DNA of 64,000 nt from positions 1-64,000 of the forward strand of contig NZ_JAMDGZ010000033.1 in NCBI RefSeq assembly GCF_028656935.1, read 5' to 3'. Source of the stretch: Pseudomonas rubra (lineage in GTDB: Bacteria; Pseudomonadota; Gammaproteobacteria; Pseudomonadales; Pseudomonadaceae). The notes beneath the pieces are model-generated. The model saw only the letters and a list, made by a program, of their open reading frames with translations. It was not told the origin of the DNA and did not search any database. Shown one piece after another: positions 1-7,872 of the stretch. Within the stretch, counting starts at the first letter, position 1, and the number at the start of each line of letters is the position of its first letter. Made by a program: the position numbers and the translations under genes.

Positions 1-2064
1 TTGTTCGGAGCATCCTTAGCGGCATTCGCCGAAAAGTTGGAAGTGCATCCGCCGGAGCACATACCGGATCTGGAGGATTCACACTTCTCCAGGCCTCTTT
101 ACATCCAGATGGCGGCGTTGATGGCCCTGCGTGGCGAGCGGCCGAAGTCCGCCGAGGCGTTGCCACGAGCGTTGGTCAACCATGAGCGGCGGTACTGGGC
201 GAAGATGCTGGGGGCAACCGCAGATCAGGGAGAGGAAGTCGTTCATCGGGCGAGTGTATTGATGACGCTTTCCACCTTGGCCAATGGCATTGCTACCGAG
301 CGCATGCTGGAAGACATTCTTGACGTTTCGGACGTCGAGCGAACTGAACTCAAGTCCCTTTACCGGATGCTTACCCCTTTGTATCCGGATCACCATCAGG
401 GCCTGCAAGGCTTGCGACCTGACCTGATTGGTGAGGCGTTAGTGGCGCAGAGCCTGCTGGGCGCGCGTGGAGTGGAACTGCTTGATCAGGTACTGGCTAG
501 CGGTAGTCACGCGCTGAGACGTTCCAGCCTGACAGTGGTAGCCCGTCTGCTGCGCGAACGCGAAGATCTGTTACCGGTAATCGAAGAGGTTTTGCGACGG
601 CACTTTGTTTCATGTGTCGATGATTGCATTGCAGTCTGCCTCGAGACATCCGGTCCATTGCTTGAGGTCGTTGAGCGCGCCTATCAGGGGCTACCTCCTC
701 GATTGCAGTCGCAGGCTTCGGGTGCGCTGATGCAATGGTTGAACTACGACATTGTACCGTTGGCCAAACTGAGTATTTCTGTGCGGCAGAGCCAAGTCCT
801 CCGGTGCCTCCAGAAAATGAGTAAAAAAGAGACCTCGCGCAGCATTGAGGATTACGCAGCAGCCCTTGGGCATTTAACCTTTGCGCTAAAGAACGATGGG
901 CAGACACGCGAAGCATTAGCGGTTGTTGAGCAAGCACTTGCGCTCGGACCAAAGCTTCGTGGCTCGCGTGACAATGACCTGAGGCAGAATTGGCACTTGA
1001 GGTTGCATTCGGAGTTGCTGACCGTCCAGGGTCAAAATGACGAGGCATTGGCCAGCGCCCAGAAAGCCCTGCGGCTCAGTAGGCAGATTATTTCGGCGCA
1101 TGGAAATAAAGATAGCATTGAGCTCTCGAAGACATTGGGGATCTGTGCAAGTTGTTTGGCCGATTGTGGAAAGTCCGAAGAAGCCTTGCACCTGAGTGAA
1201 GAAGGGCTTCAGTTAACAAGAAGCGTTGGACGAGCTGTTTCCAAATCCAACCAGAACGATCTGGCCGTCAGCTTGAGTATCTACGCCAGGTGCCTGGGGA
1301 TGAACGGGCATATTCACAAGGCGTTGGCTGCAAATAAAGAGGGCTTGGGGCTGCGTCGCGCATTGATGGAGAGCGAGCCCGAGAAGCATCGGCAGAACTT
1401 TGCGCTGACATTGATGACTTACGCTGCGCGTCTATCGGATGTCGGTGAGATAGAGGAAGCATTACGGCTGACCAAGGAGAGTCTATCGATCAATCGGGCG
1501 CTCGCAGAGTCCAAACCTGAGCGATTCGGCAAGGTCCTGGCTGATACACTCTCGAACTGTATGGTCATAGAGGCGGAGGCGGGAAATTTCGACGCTTCAG
1601 TGACGCTGTCAGAAGAACTGCTGGCGCTGTACGAGCTTCTGGTTCAAAGCAATCCTGAGAGGTTTCGGTACTCCTTCGAAGAGGGCCGCTTGGGGGGGGC
1701 GTACGTTCGATGGTTAAGGGATGGGGGCTCGATGGAGGAAGAGGCACGACGGCCTGTCGCTGTAGGTGGCAATGTCCAGAAACAACGTTCGTTGGACTAT
1801 GAGCAACATTGGCTGTTGGCGTTTTCCGAGTCGACATTGCAAGCAGTCAAGCGTGCCAAGGAATGTTGGGAGAAGTTGGACTTCTCCCAGCAGTTTTCGA
1901 TGCGTAACAAGTACGTATTGCTGAACGCTTTCAGTGACCATAGATTCGGTCTAAGTGACGAGCACTGGCGTGCACAACTTGTCGAATTGCGAGAGACGCG
2001 CAAAGGCCATATTCCTGCCTGGATGAGCGAAACGGCTCGTCTCCTGGCATTCCCCTTGCTCTAA
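1..2064 (+). CDS. TPR protein, probable C-terminal part of a STAND (NLR-like) ATPase; 5' end cut by window
   Basis: The frame is open from the first base to the stop at 2062-2064 (687 codons), and the TTG at base 1 is not a convincing start, so the gene probably begins outside the window. Residues about 20-60 (SRPLYIQMAALMAL, then an NHERRYWAKML stretch) resemble the helical arm that follows the nucleotide-binding domain of STAND ATPases. From about residue 284 to 560 there are about six TPR-like repeats of 40-45 residues, each with a G-x-x-x-EAL core (for example GQNDEALASAQKAL and GEIEEALRLTKESL). STAND proteins with TPR sensors act as signalling or antiphage switches; that role is inferred here. 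Codon use and GC look lower than in the following genes, which suggests transfer. The ATPase and effector domains cannot be seen. Confidence 0.6.
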   Translation: MFGASLAAFAEKLEVHPPEHIPDLEDSHFSRPLYIQMAALMALRGERPKSAEALPRALVNHERRYWAKMLGATADQGEEVVHRASVLMTLSTLANGIATERMLEDILDVSDVERTELKSLYRMLTPLYPDHHQGLQGLRPDLIGEALVAQSLLGARGVELLDQVLASGSHALRRSSLTVVARLLREREDLLPVIEEVLRRHFVSCVDDCIAVCLETSGPLLEVVERAYQGLPPRLQSQASGALMQWLNYDIVPLAKLSISVRQSQVLRCLQKMSKKETSRSIEDYAAALGHLTFALKNDGQTREALAVVEQALALGPKLRGSRDNDLRQNWHLRLHSELLTVQGQNDEALASAQKALRLSRQIISAHGNKDSIELSKTLGICASCLADCGKSEEALHLSEEGLQLTRSVGRAVSKSNQNDLAVSLSIYARCLGMNGHIHKALAANKEGLGLRRALMESEPEKHRQNFALTLMTYAARLSDVGEIEEALRLTKESLSINRALAESKPERFGKVLADTLSNCMVIEAEAGNFDASVTLSEELLALYELLVQSNPERFRYSFEEGRLGGAYVRWLRDGGSMEEEARRPVAVGGNVQKQRSLDYEQHWLLAFSESTLQAVKRAKECWEKLDFSQQFSMRNKYVLLNAFSDHRFGLSDEHWRAQLVELRETRKGHIPAWMSETARLLAFPLL

Positions 2065-2076
2065 GTCTGCAGTCAC

Positions 2077-2982
2077 TTACGCGATATCACTGGCCTCAAA
2101 CTCCGCCGCCAGAAAATCCAGCAAGCTGCGCACCGACGGCAGCAGCCCGCGCCGCGAAGCAAACACCGCGTGTACCACGCCGCACTCCGGGGCCCAGTTC
2201 GGCGTGGCTTGCAGTAGCCGTCCGGCCTCGAGCTCTTCGCGGATCACCACTTGCGGCAGGTGCACCACCCCCACGCCGGCCACCGCCGCCTGACGCAACA
2301 CCACCAGGTCATCGGTGACCAGGCGCGGGGTGTGCCGCAGGCTTGCGCGGGCGCCGTCGGGGCCGAGCAGGTGCCAGTGGTAGTCTCGCTGCGGGTAACC
2401 CCAATGCAGGCTGGGCAGGGCGCTCAGGTCTGCCGGTACCGGGCGCTGCGGCAAGCGCTCGAGCAAGGACGGCGCCGCCACCAGGTACTGGGTGCTGCGC
2501 GCCATCACCTTCATCACCAGCTCGCTGCTTTCCAGCGGCGGCACGCGCACGCGCAGGGCGATGTCGATGCCCTCCTGGATCAGGTCGACCTGGCGGTTGG
2601 TGCTTTCGATGTGCAACTGCACCAACGGACACTGGACCATGAAGCGGGTGAGCATGGCCCCGACCCAGAAATCCAGCAGCGCCGTCGGGCAGCTCAAGCG
2701 CACAATGCCCTGGGGTTCGGCGCGGTTGCGCTCGATCAGCTCGGCGGCGCCTTCGGCCTCCACTAGCATGGCCACACAGTGGCGATAGTACGCCTGGCCG
2801 ATCTCGGTCACTGAAAAGTGCCGGGTCGAGCGCTGGATCAGGCGCACGCCCAGGCGTTCTTCCAGCCCGGCAATGCGCCGGCTGAGTTTGGACTTGGGCA
2901 TGTCCAGGGCGCGGCCGGCCGGGGCAAAGCCGCCGTGATCGACCACTTGGGCAAAGTAGTACAGGTCGTTGAGGTCTTCCAC
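2077..2982 (-). CDS. LysR family transcriptional regulator
   Basis: A 301-residue LysR regulator. The winged helix lies at about residues 4-62 (AQVVDHGGFAPAGRALDMPKS, then RRIAGLEERLGVRLIQRSTR) and a LysR substrate-binding domain follows from about 90. The frame is open upstream to 3408, but that extension does not look coding. I chose GTG at 2982 because GGAG sits 7 bases before it and the protein then begins directly at the helix-turn-helix, as the family does. It is divergent from the pirin gene with 99 bp between them. By the usual LysR arrangement it probably controls the pirin and isochorismatase genes and itself. The inducer is unknown. Confidence 0.9.
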   Translation of the reverse strand: MEDLNDLYYFAQVVDHGGFAPAGRALDMPKSKLSRRIAGLEERLGVRLIQRSTRHFSVTEIGQAYYRHCVAMLVEAEGAAELIERNRAEPQGIVRLSCPTALLDFWVGAMLTRFMVQCPLVQLHIESTNRQVDLIQEGIDIALRVRVPPLESSELVMKVMARSTQYLVAAPSLLERLPQRPVPADLSALPSLHWGYPQRDYHWHLLGPDGARASLRHTPRLVTDDLVVLRQAAVAGVGVVHLPQVVIREELEAGRLLQATPNWAPECGVVHAVFASRRGLLPSVRSLLDFLAAEFEASDIA

Positions 2983-3081
2983 CAGTGTTCTCCAAATGGA
3001 ACGCTGAAGGCAGTTTAACCGATCTACCGCCGATGTCGTTGCGCTCGTATGGTTATAGCCATGCACGAGAGGAGGCATCTG

Positions 3082-3972
3082 ATGAAAAAGATCCAAGGCG
3101 TCTACAGCAGTCCACACCCGCACTGGGTGGGTGATGGCTTCCCGGTTCGTAGCTTGTTTACCTACGACAACCTGGCCCAGCACATCAGCCCGTTCCTGCT
3201 GCTGGACTATGCCGGCCCCCACGACTTCACCCCGACCACGGCGCGTCGCGGTGTAGGCCAGCACCCCCATCGCGGATTTGAAACCGTGACCATCGTCTAC
3301 CAGGGCGAACTGGAACACCGCGACTCCACCGGTGCCGGTGGCTTGATCGGCCCGGGTGATGTGCAGTGGATGACTGCGGCTGGCGGGATCCTCCATGAGG
3401 AATTTCATTCACCGGCATTTGCGGCCAAGGGCGGCACCCTGGAGATGGTCCAGCTGTGGGTCAACCTGCCGGCCAAGGACAAATCGGCGCCGGCCGGTTA
3501 CCAGACCTTGCTCAGTAACGACATCCCGGTCGTGCCACTGGGCAACGGTGCCGGCAGCCTGCGGGTGATTGCCGGAGCGTTTCGCGGCCACCAGGGCCCG
3601 GCGCAGACCTTCACTGCGATGGATGTTTGGGACCTGCAGCTCAAGGCCGGTGCGCCACTGCGCTTGCCCAGCGCGGCCGGACGCAGTACCGCGCTGGTGG
3701 TGTTGCGTGGCCAGTTGCTGGTCAACGGCGAGCGCCAGGTCGGTGCCGCGCAACTGGTGCTGTTCGACCGCGCCGGTGATGAGGTGCTGCTCGAAGCGCA
3801 AAGCGATGTCTCGATGTTGTTGCTCAGCGGCGAGTCGCTGGAGGAACCGATTGTCGGTTACGGCCCGTTCGTGATGAACAGCGATGCCGAAATCGCCGAA
3901 GCCTTTGACGATTTTCGCGCCGGGCGCTTCGGCCTGATGAGCGGGCAGGTCGGCCCGCGTCACCACAACTAG
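3082..3972 (+). CDS. Pirin family protein
   Basis: A 296-residue bicupin of the pirin family. The N-terminal cupin carries the metal-binding set: His61 and His63 in HPHRGFET, and His105 and Glu107 in LHEEFHS. Spacing matches the iron ligands of human pirin. The C-terminal pirin domain follows from about 180. Bacterial pirins have been described as quercetinases or regulatory partners; no specific substrate can be read here. ATG at 3082 is preferred over the upstream in-frame start at 3049 because a strong GAGGAGG precedes it by 6 bases. The gene is followed 27 bp later by an isochorismatase-fold hydrolase, so the two are probably co-transcribed. Confidence 0.9.
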   Translation: MKKIQGVYSSPHPHWVGDGFPVRSLFTYDNLAQHISPFLLLDYAGPHDFTPTTARRGVGQHPHRGFETVTIVYQGELEHRDSTGAGGLIGPGDVQWMTAAGGILHEEFHSPAFAAKGGTLEMVQLWVNLPAKDKSAPAGYQTLLSNDIPVVPLGNGAGSLRVIAGAFRGHQGPAQTFTAMDVWDLQLKAGAPLRLPSAAGRSTALVVLRGQLLVNGERQVGAAQLVLFDRAGDEVLLEAQSDVSMLLLSGESLEEPIVGYGPFVMNSDAEIAEAFDDFRAGRFGLMSGQVGPRHHN

Positions 3973-3999
3973 TCTCATAACCCCGAAGGAGAAGATGCC

Positions 4000-4686
4000 A
4001 TGAGTACGTTTGCCAACGTTGCCAACTTCAACGGCCAGGTCCCGCGTATTGACCCTGAAAATGCCGCGATGCTGCTGATCGATCATCAGAGCGGCCTGTT
4101 CCAGACGGTCAAGGACATGCCCATGACCGAACTGCGGGCCAACGCCATCACCCTGGCCAAGGTCGCCAGACTTGCGAACATCCCGGTGATCACCACGGCT
4201 TCCGTGCCTCAAGGCCCCAACGGCCCGCTGATTCCGGAAATTCATGAAGCCGCGCCCCACGCCCGCTACGTGGCTCGCAAAGGTGAAATCAACGCCTGGG
4301 ACAATCCCGAGTTCGTCGAGGCGGTCAAGGCCACCGGCAAAAAACAGCTGATCATTGCCGGCACCATCACCAGTGTATGCATGGCCTTCCCGAGCATCAG
4401 CGCCGTTGCCGAAGGCTACCAGGTGTTTGCCGTCATCGACGCCAGCGGTACCTATTCGAAGATGGCCCAGGAAATTACCCTGGCCCGGGTGATGCAAGCC
4501 GGCGTGGTGCCGATGGACACCGCTGCGGTGTGCTCGGAAGTACAGCGCAGCTGGAACCGTGCCGACGCGCAACAGTGGGCCGAGGCCTACAGCGCGGTGT
4601 TCCCGCACTATCAATTGCTGATCGAGAGTTACCTCAAGGCGCAGCAAGTGGCCAACGGGCACGAACAGCTCGATTCCCAACGCTGA
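4000..4686 (+). CDS. Isochorismatase-family cysteine hydrolase
   Basis: A 228-residue protein with the isochorismatase fold. The visible triad is Asp28 (LLIDHQSG), Lys94 (ARKGEINAW) and Cys127 (TSVCMAF), as expected for an active Asp-Lys-Cys amidohydrolase. The substrate cannot be named; relatives hydrolyse C-N bonds in nicotinamide, carbamoyl compounds or hydrazides. A clear AAGGAGAAG ribosome site precedes the ATG. The gene lies between pirin and a second, YcaC-like paralogue. The two share the stretch [15 protein letters not shown] almost exactly, so they are probably an old tandem duplication. Confidence 0.88.
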   Translation: MSTFANVANFNGQVPRIDPENAAMLLIDHQSGLFQTVKDMPMTELRANAITLAKVARLANIPVITTASVPQGPNGPLIPEIHEAAPHARYVARKGEINAWDNPEFVEAVKATGKKQLIIAGTITSVCMAFPSISAVAEGYQVFAVIDASGTYSKMAQEITLARVMQAGVVPMDTAAVCSEVQRSWNRADAQQWAEAYSAVFPHYQLLIESYLKAQQVANGHEQLDSQR

Positions 4687-4739
4687 TCCCTCATGCCTGG
4701 TGCCTCCGGCACCGGCTTACCACTGCAAGGAGTTAGACC

Positions 4740-5366
4740 ATGAGCAAGCCATACGTGCGCCTGGACAAAAACAATGCTGCGGTCCTGCTGGTAGACCATC
4801 AGACCGGTCTGCTGTCGCTGGTACGGGACATCGAGCCGGACAAGTTCAAGAACAACGTGCTGGCCGTGGGCGATCTGGCCAAGTACTTCAAGCTGCCGAC
4901 CATCCTCACCACCAGCTTTGAAACCGGCCCCAACGGTCCGCTGGTGCCCGAGCTCAAAGCGCAGTTCCCCGAGGCGCCGTACATCGCCCGTCCCGGGCAG
5001 ATCAACGCCTGGGACAACGAAGACTTCGTCAAGGCGGTCAAGGCCACTGGCAAGAAGCAGTTGATCATTGCCGGTGTGGTAACCGAAGTGTGCGTGGCTT
5101 TCCCGGCGCTGTCGGCCCTGGAGGAAGGCTTTGAGGTATTTGTGGTCACCGATGCCTCCGGCACCTTCAATGCCCTGACCCGCGATTCGGCCTGGGACCG
5201 CATGTCGCAAGCCGGGGCGCAACTGATGACCTGGTTCGGTCTTGCCTGTGAGTTGCACCGCGACTGGCGCAACGACATCGAAGGCCTGGGCACGCTGTTC
5301 TCCAACCATATCCCTGACTACCGCAATCTGATCACCAGCTACAACACCCTCACCAACGGCAAGTAA
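4740..5366 (+). CDS. YcaC-like isochorismatase-family hydrolase
   Basis: A 208-residue protein very like E. coli YcaC (shared stretches DHQTGLLSLVRDIEPDKF and SFETGPNGPLVPELKA). Asp19 and Cys118 (TEVCVAF) are present. At the place where the upstream paralogue has the lysine (ARKG), this protein has proline (ARPG); this agrees with YcaC as I remember it. YcaC is an octameric hydrolase of unproven physiological substrate. AAGGAG precedes the ATG by 9 bases. The gene ends the pirin-hydrolase-hydrolase operon, and a strong hairpin terminator follows. Confidence 0.9.
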   Translation: MSKPYVRLDKNNAAVLLVDHQTGLLSLVRDIEPDKFKNNVLAVGDLAKYFKLPTILTTSFETGPNGPLVPELKAQFPEAPYIARPGQINAWDNEDFVKAVKATGKKQLIIAGVVTEVCVAFPALSALEEGFEVFVVTDASGTFNALTRDSAWDRMSQAGAQLMTWFGLACELHRDWRNDIEGLGTLFSNHIPDYRNLITSYNTLTNGK

Positions 5367-5381
5367 CGCCGTGCACTGATC

Positions 5382-5418
5382 GGCGGCCGGGCACTGTTGC
5401 CCGGACGCCCTCTTTTTT
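5382..5418 (+). terminator. Rho-independent terminator after the pirin/isochorismatase operon
   Basis: An inverted repeat with CCGGGCA/TGCCCGG arms and loop CTGT is extended outward by GGCG/CGCC across one mismatch. It is followed by TCTTTTTT. It starts 15 bp after the ycaC-like stop codon. Confidence 0.85.
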
Positions 5419-5474
5419 CAACGCCGTTGCCCTGGCACTGGCGCGCTGATACCCGGATGGGTAATCATCGTTCA

Positions 5475-6392
5475 ATGAAACCTGCCTCTTCCTTACGCGG
5501 CCACCGACGCGGTGTGCGTTCTGGCCCCGGCATCAGTTGCTGGCTGAGTTATCAGCCGCCCTTGCACTGGCCATCGTTGCTGGCGTTTTTCGCTGCCCGG
5601 GCGATTGGCGGGGTCGAGCGGGTTGCCGCTGGGGTGTATGTGCGCAGTCTTGTCGTCGGCCAGCGCCACGGGGTGATCCAGGTCCGTAAGGCCCGTGGGC
5701 ATCGCTTGCAGGTGACGGTATCGGGTGTCAGCGCTGCGGCCTTGCCAGGGCTGCTGGCCCGGGTGCGCCGGGTGTTCGACCTGGAGGCCGATCCCCGGCG
5801 GATCGAGGCACAGCTGGGTGCTGATGCATTGATGGCAGGTCTGATCGCGCAACGCCCGGGGCTTCGTGTGCCACGCGGCTGGGATGCCTTCGAGCAGGCC
5901 ATGCGCACCGTGCTTGGCCAGCAGATCAGCGTCGCCGGCGCCATTACCCTGGCCGGACGCATGGTCGCCAGCTACGGCACACCGCTAGCCGCCGCGTTGC
6001 AGCGTGACTCGGGTTTGACCCACCTGTTCCCGGTGGCGCAGGCCATTGCCGAGGTCGACCTCAGTGGCCTGGGCATGCCGCGCTCGCGGGCGACGACCCT
6101 CTCGACCCTGGCCCAGGCGCTGCTTGACGACCCGCAGTTACTGCGCGCCGAGCGTGATCTACAGGGCTGGGTCGAGCGTCTGTGCCGTTTGCGCGGGATC
6201 GGCCCCTGGAGTGCCCAGTACCTGGCGTTGCGCCAGATGGGCGCAGCCGATGCCTTGCCGCTGGGGGATGTGGCGCTGGTCAAGGCCCTGCGCCTGCTCG
6301 AAGGCGCCGATGCGCAACTGGCCCTTCGTGCCCAGGCCTGGAGCCCGTGGCGCGCCTACGCTGCGCAACACCTGTGGAGCTCGTTGAGTTGA
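5475..6392 (+). CDS. DNA-3-methyladenine glycosylase II (AlkA-type)
   Basis: A base-excision repair glycosylase that would remove alkylated bases such as 3-methyladenine. The N-terminal AlkA-type domain (about residues 10-100) contains SYQPPLHWPSLLAFFAARA. The HhH-GPD domain follows, with hairpin LRGIGPWSAQYLALR and the catalytic Asp in LPLGDVAL. The frame is open back to 5397; ATG at 5475 (305 residues) or 5457 is more likely because 5397 falls in the terminator region. No strong ribosome site marks either. The N terminus does not carry an Ada methyltransferase domain. The gene stands alone, ending next to an opposite-strand small gene. Confidence 0.85.
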   Translation: MKPASSLRGHRRGVRSGPGISCWLSYQPPLHWPSLLAFFAARAIGGVERVAAGVYVRSLVVGQRHGVIQVRKARGHRLQVTVSGVSAAALPGLLARVRRVFDLEADPRRIEAQLGADALMAGLIAQRPGLRVPRGWDAFEQAMRTVLGQQISVAGAITLAGRMVASYGTPLAAALQRDSGLTHLFPVAQAIAEVDLSGLGMPRSRATTLSTLAQALLDDPQLLRAERDLQGWVERLCRLRGIGPWSAQYLALRQMGAADALPLGDVALVKALRLLEGADAQLALRAQAWSPWRAYAAQHLWSSLS

Positions 6393-6620
6393 TCAGCCGG
6401 ACTGGCGCCACTGCACATCAGTGATGCCATAGCGCTCGGCCAGGGGCTTGCTGACTTTCTTCACCTTCTCCCGGCCGTAGCGGCCTATTCGACCGATACC
6501 GGCGTCGCAACTTGCCCAGTGCCAGGCTTCGGCGTTGTCCATCGTCTCGGCGCGAATGATGAAGGACTTGTGATCGCCGTGCAGGTGGTAGTCGATGACG
6601 AACAGTTTCGCGTTATTCAT
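6393..6620 (-). CDS. Small Pseudomonas protein, DUF6555-like
   Basis: A 75-residue basic protein rich in Trp and His (AEAWHWASCDAGIGRIG). I associate it with the Pseudomonas-specific DUF6555 family from memory; the family number is less certain than the fact that it is a conserved pseudomonad small protein. No signal peptide or membrane segment is visible. Its stop meets the end of the alkA-like gene, so the two genes converge. Function unknown. Confidence 0.7.
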   Translation of the reverse strand: MNNAKLFVIDYHLHGDHKSFIIRAETMDNAEAWHWASCDAGIGRIGRYGREKVKKVSKPLAERYGITDVQWRQSG

Positions 6621-6844
6621 GGCTGTGGAAGATCCTTACAGAGCTGTGACCAAGAAATTCCCTTCAATGCCTCTAGTGAGTACTGCGCTGGCGGAAAAAT
6701 TCCATCCGATTGCGCCCGTCAGTGCGCACAGGGTGGACGGTAACGTCGCGCCGTTTATCCGAGGCAGGGCCGCATACGTTGAACTTGGCAGGTCCCCATG
6801 GCTCTTCCATAGACCACTGCTGCACTGCATGGGAGGATCGGAGC

Positions 6845-7117
6845 ATGTCGCTGATGGGCGTTTCCACGCTGGAGTTGTGCCACCTGATTGAACAGGCCTT
6901 CCTGCCTGATCGCTGTGTTGTGTCCTGTACCGATAACGAGCACCTGACCATTCAGTTGGGCCAGGGCGAATGCCTGAGCGATTGCCTGACGGTCACCGGT
7001 GTCAAGGTGCATAGCCTGACCACCTGCCACGAGCTTGCCGCGCTGGTTGCCCAAGTGCGCGAAGAGCAGCGCCTGGGGCGCAGCCAGATTCCGATGGGGC
7101 CCCAGGCGTTGGTTTGA
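6845..7117 (+). CDS. DUF1652 family protein
   Basis: A 90-residue protein with the DUF1652 pattern STLELCHLIEQAFLPDRC, followed by a beta-rich middle and a C-terminal helix (ELAALVAQVREEQRL). The frame is open upstream to 6710, but ATG at 6845, preceded by GGATCGGAG, gives the usual family length. DUF1652 proteins are small, specific to pseudomonads, and have no assigned function. It has its own 224-bp upstream region shared with the divergent DUF6555-like gene. Confidence 0.8.
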   Translation: MSLMGVSTLELCHLIEQAFLPDRCVVSCTDNEHLTIQLGQGECLSDCLTVTGVKVHSLTTCHELAALVAQVREEQRLGRSQIPMGPQALV

Positions 7118-7263
7118 GCCACCCAGGCCATCTTCCTCTCAATTTTATGGAGGTCGGCTGGGTGCAGAGGGCTCATTTTTGAGCCGGACTCAGCGCGCTC
7201 TCGCCTTGCACCAAGGCTGACAACGCCGCTCTTCCAGGCCATGGCACGTTGCATCAAGTGTGT

Positions 7264-7282
7264 GCGGGCCTTGCCCCGCGAT
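7264..7282 (+). repeat. Degenerate REP element
   Basis: Reads GCGGGCCTTGCCCCGCGAT, one base longer than the GCGGGCTTGCCCCGCGA core found at 14670 and 43153. It lacks the GTGGGA tail. It faces the intact copy at 7416. Confidence 0.6.
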
Positions 7283-7415
7283 GCGCCGCGCGGGCGGCGC
7301 TCGATCTCAAGGGCCCCACAAGCCTTGCGGCTTACACCTGGTAGGCATTATTCCATCTCAAGTCCTGCGCCTTTGCGTCATCATCCAATCCAGAGATGTG
7401 TAGATACGTATGCTC

Positions 7416-7439
7416 ATCGCGGGGCAAGCCCGCTCCCAC
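7416..7439 (-). repeat. REP element, GCGGGGCAAGCCCGC type
   Basis: Reads ATCGCGGGGCAAGCCCGC followed by TCCCAC, the same unit as at 14717 and 43095. It lies 29 bp downstream of the stop of the NTF2-like gene. Confidence 0.8.
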
Positions 7440-7467
7440 TGAGCTATTTATTGCAGCGCCAGCTGTA

Positions 7468-7863
7468 TCAAGCAACAACAGGCGTTTCATGCAGATGGCG
7501 CCAGCGCAGGGCGCCATCGTCGCGCTCGAGTACTGCCGTGGAGCGCCGAACCGAGCGATTGCCTGCGCCATCGACCTGCCATTCGCGATAACTGACCACA
7601 CTCAGGCTCGGCCCTTCAGCGATCAGCTGCAACTCGTCGAGGGTGATTTCAAGTCCCTCGCGTTTGCCATGCGCCTGCTCGAACAGACGGCGCAGGCCCT
7701 GGTAATCGAAGACTTGGCCGGGCAGGTTGATCATCGAGAACTGCGCGCTGAAGCGCGCCATCAACGCCTCGAACTGATCAGCCGGGGCCGTGCCGGACAG
7801 CCATTGTTCGATGGCCACGTGGGCGGTGAGAACTTCCTTGAAAGCGGGATGGGTCGGGTTCAT
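7468..7863 (-). CDS. NTF2-like / DUF4440 family protein
   Basis: A 131-residue protein of the SnoaL/DUF4440 (NTF2-like) type. It has an N-terminal helix with AIEQWLSG, a central FSMINLPGQVFDYQGLRRLFE, and C-terminal strands ending RWRHLHETPV. No catalytic residues point to a reaction. The start lies 9 bp after the stop of the MFS gene on the same strand, so the two form an operon. It may be an accessory enzyme or binding protein for the exported compound, but that is inference. Confidence 0.75.
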   Translation of the reverse strand: MNPTHPAFKEVLTAHVAIEQWLSGTAPADQFEALMARFSAQFSMINLPGQVFDYQGLRRLFEQAHGKREGLEITLDELQLIAEGPSLSVVSYREWQVDGAGNRSVRRSTAVLERDDGALRWRHLHETPVVA

Positions 7864-7872
7864 GGGCAGGGC

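Larger units (their letters stand above)
7118..7467. other. Non-coding stretch with REP-like elements
   Basis: This stretch lies between two convergent genes. It holds a small stem (GGCTC/GAGCC, loop ATTTTT, 7170-7185) without a clear T tract, and two REP-type palindromes facing each other (7264-7282 and 7416-7439). I see no convincing gene in it. Confidence 0.6.

Noticed and set aside
2983..3408. Upstream extension of the first LysR gene (142 more codons)
   Set aside because: It is antisense to the pirin gene, shows no LysR similarity, and a good GGAG-GTG start exists at 2982.
7170..7185. Hairpin as a terminator for the DUF1652 gene
   Set aside because: The stem is only 5 bp and no T tract follows.
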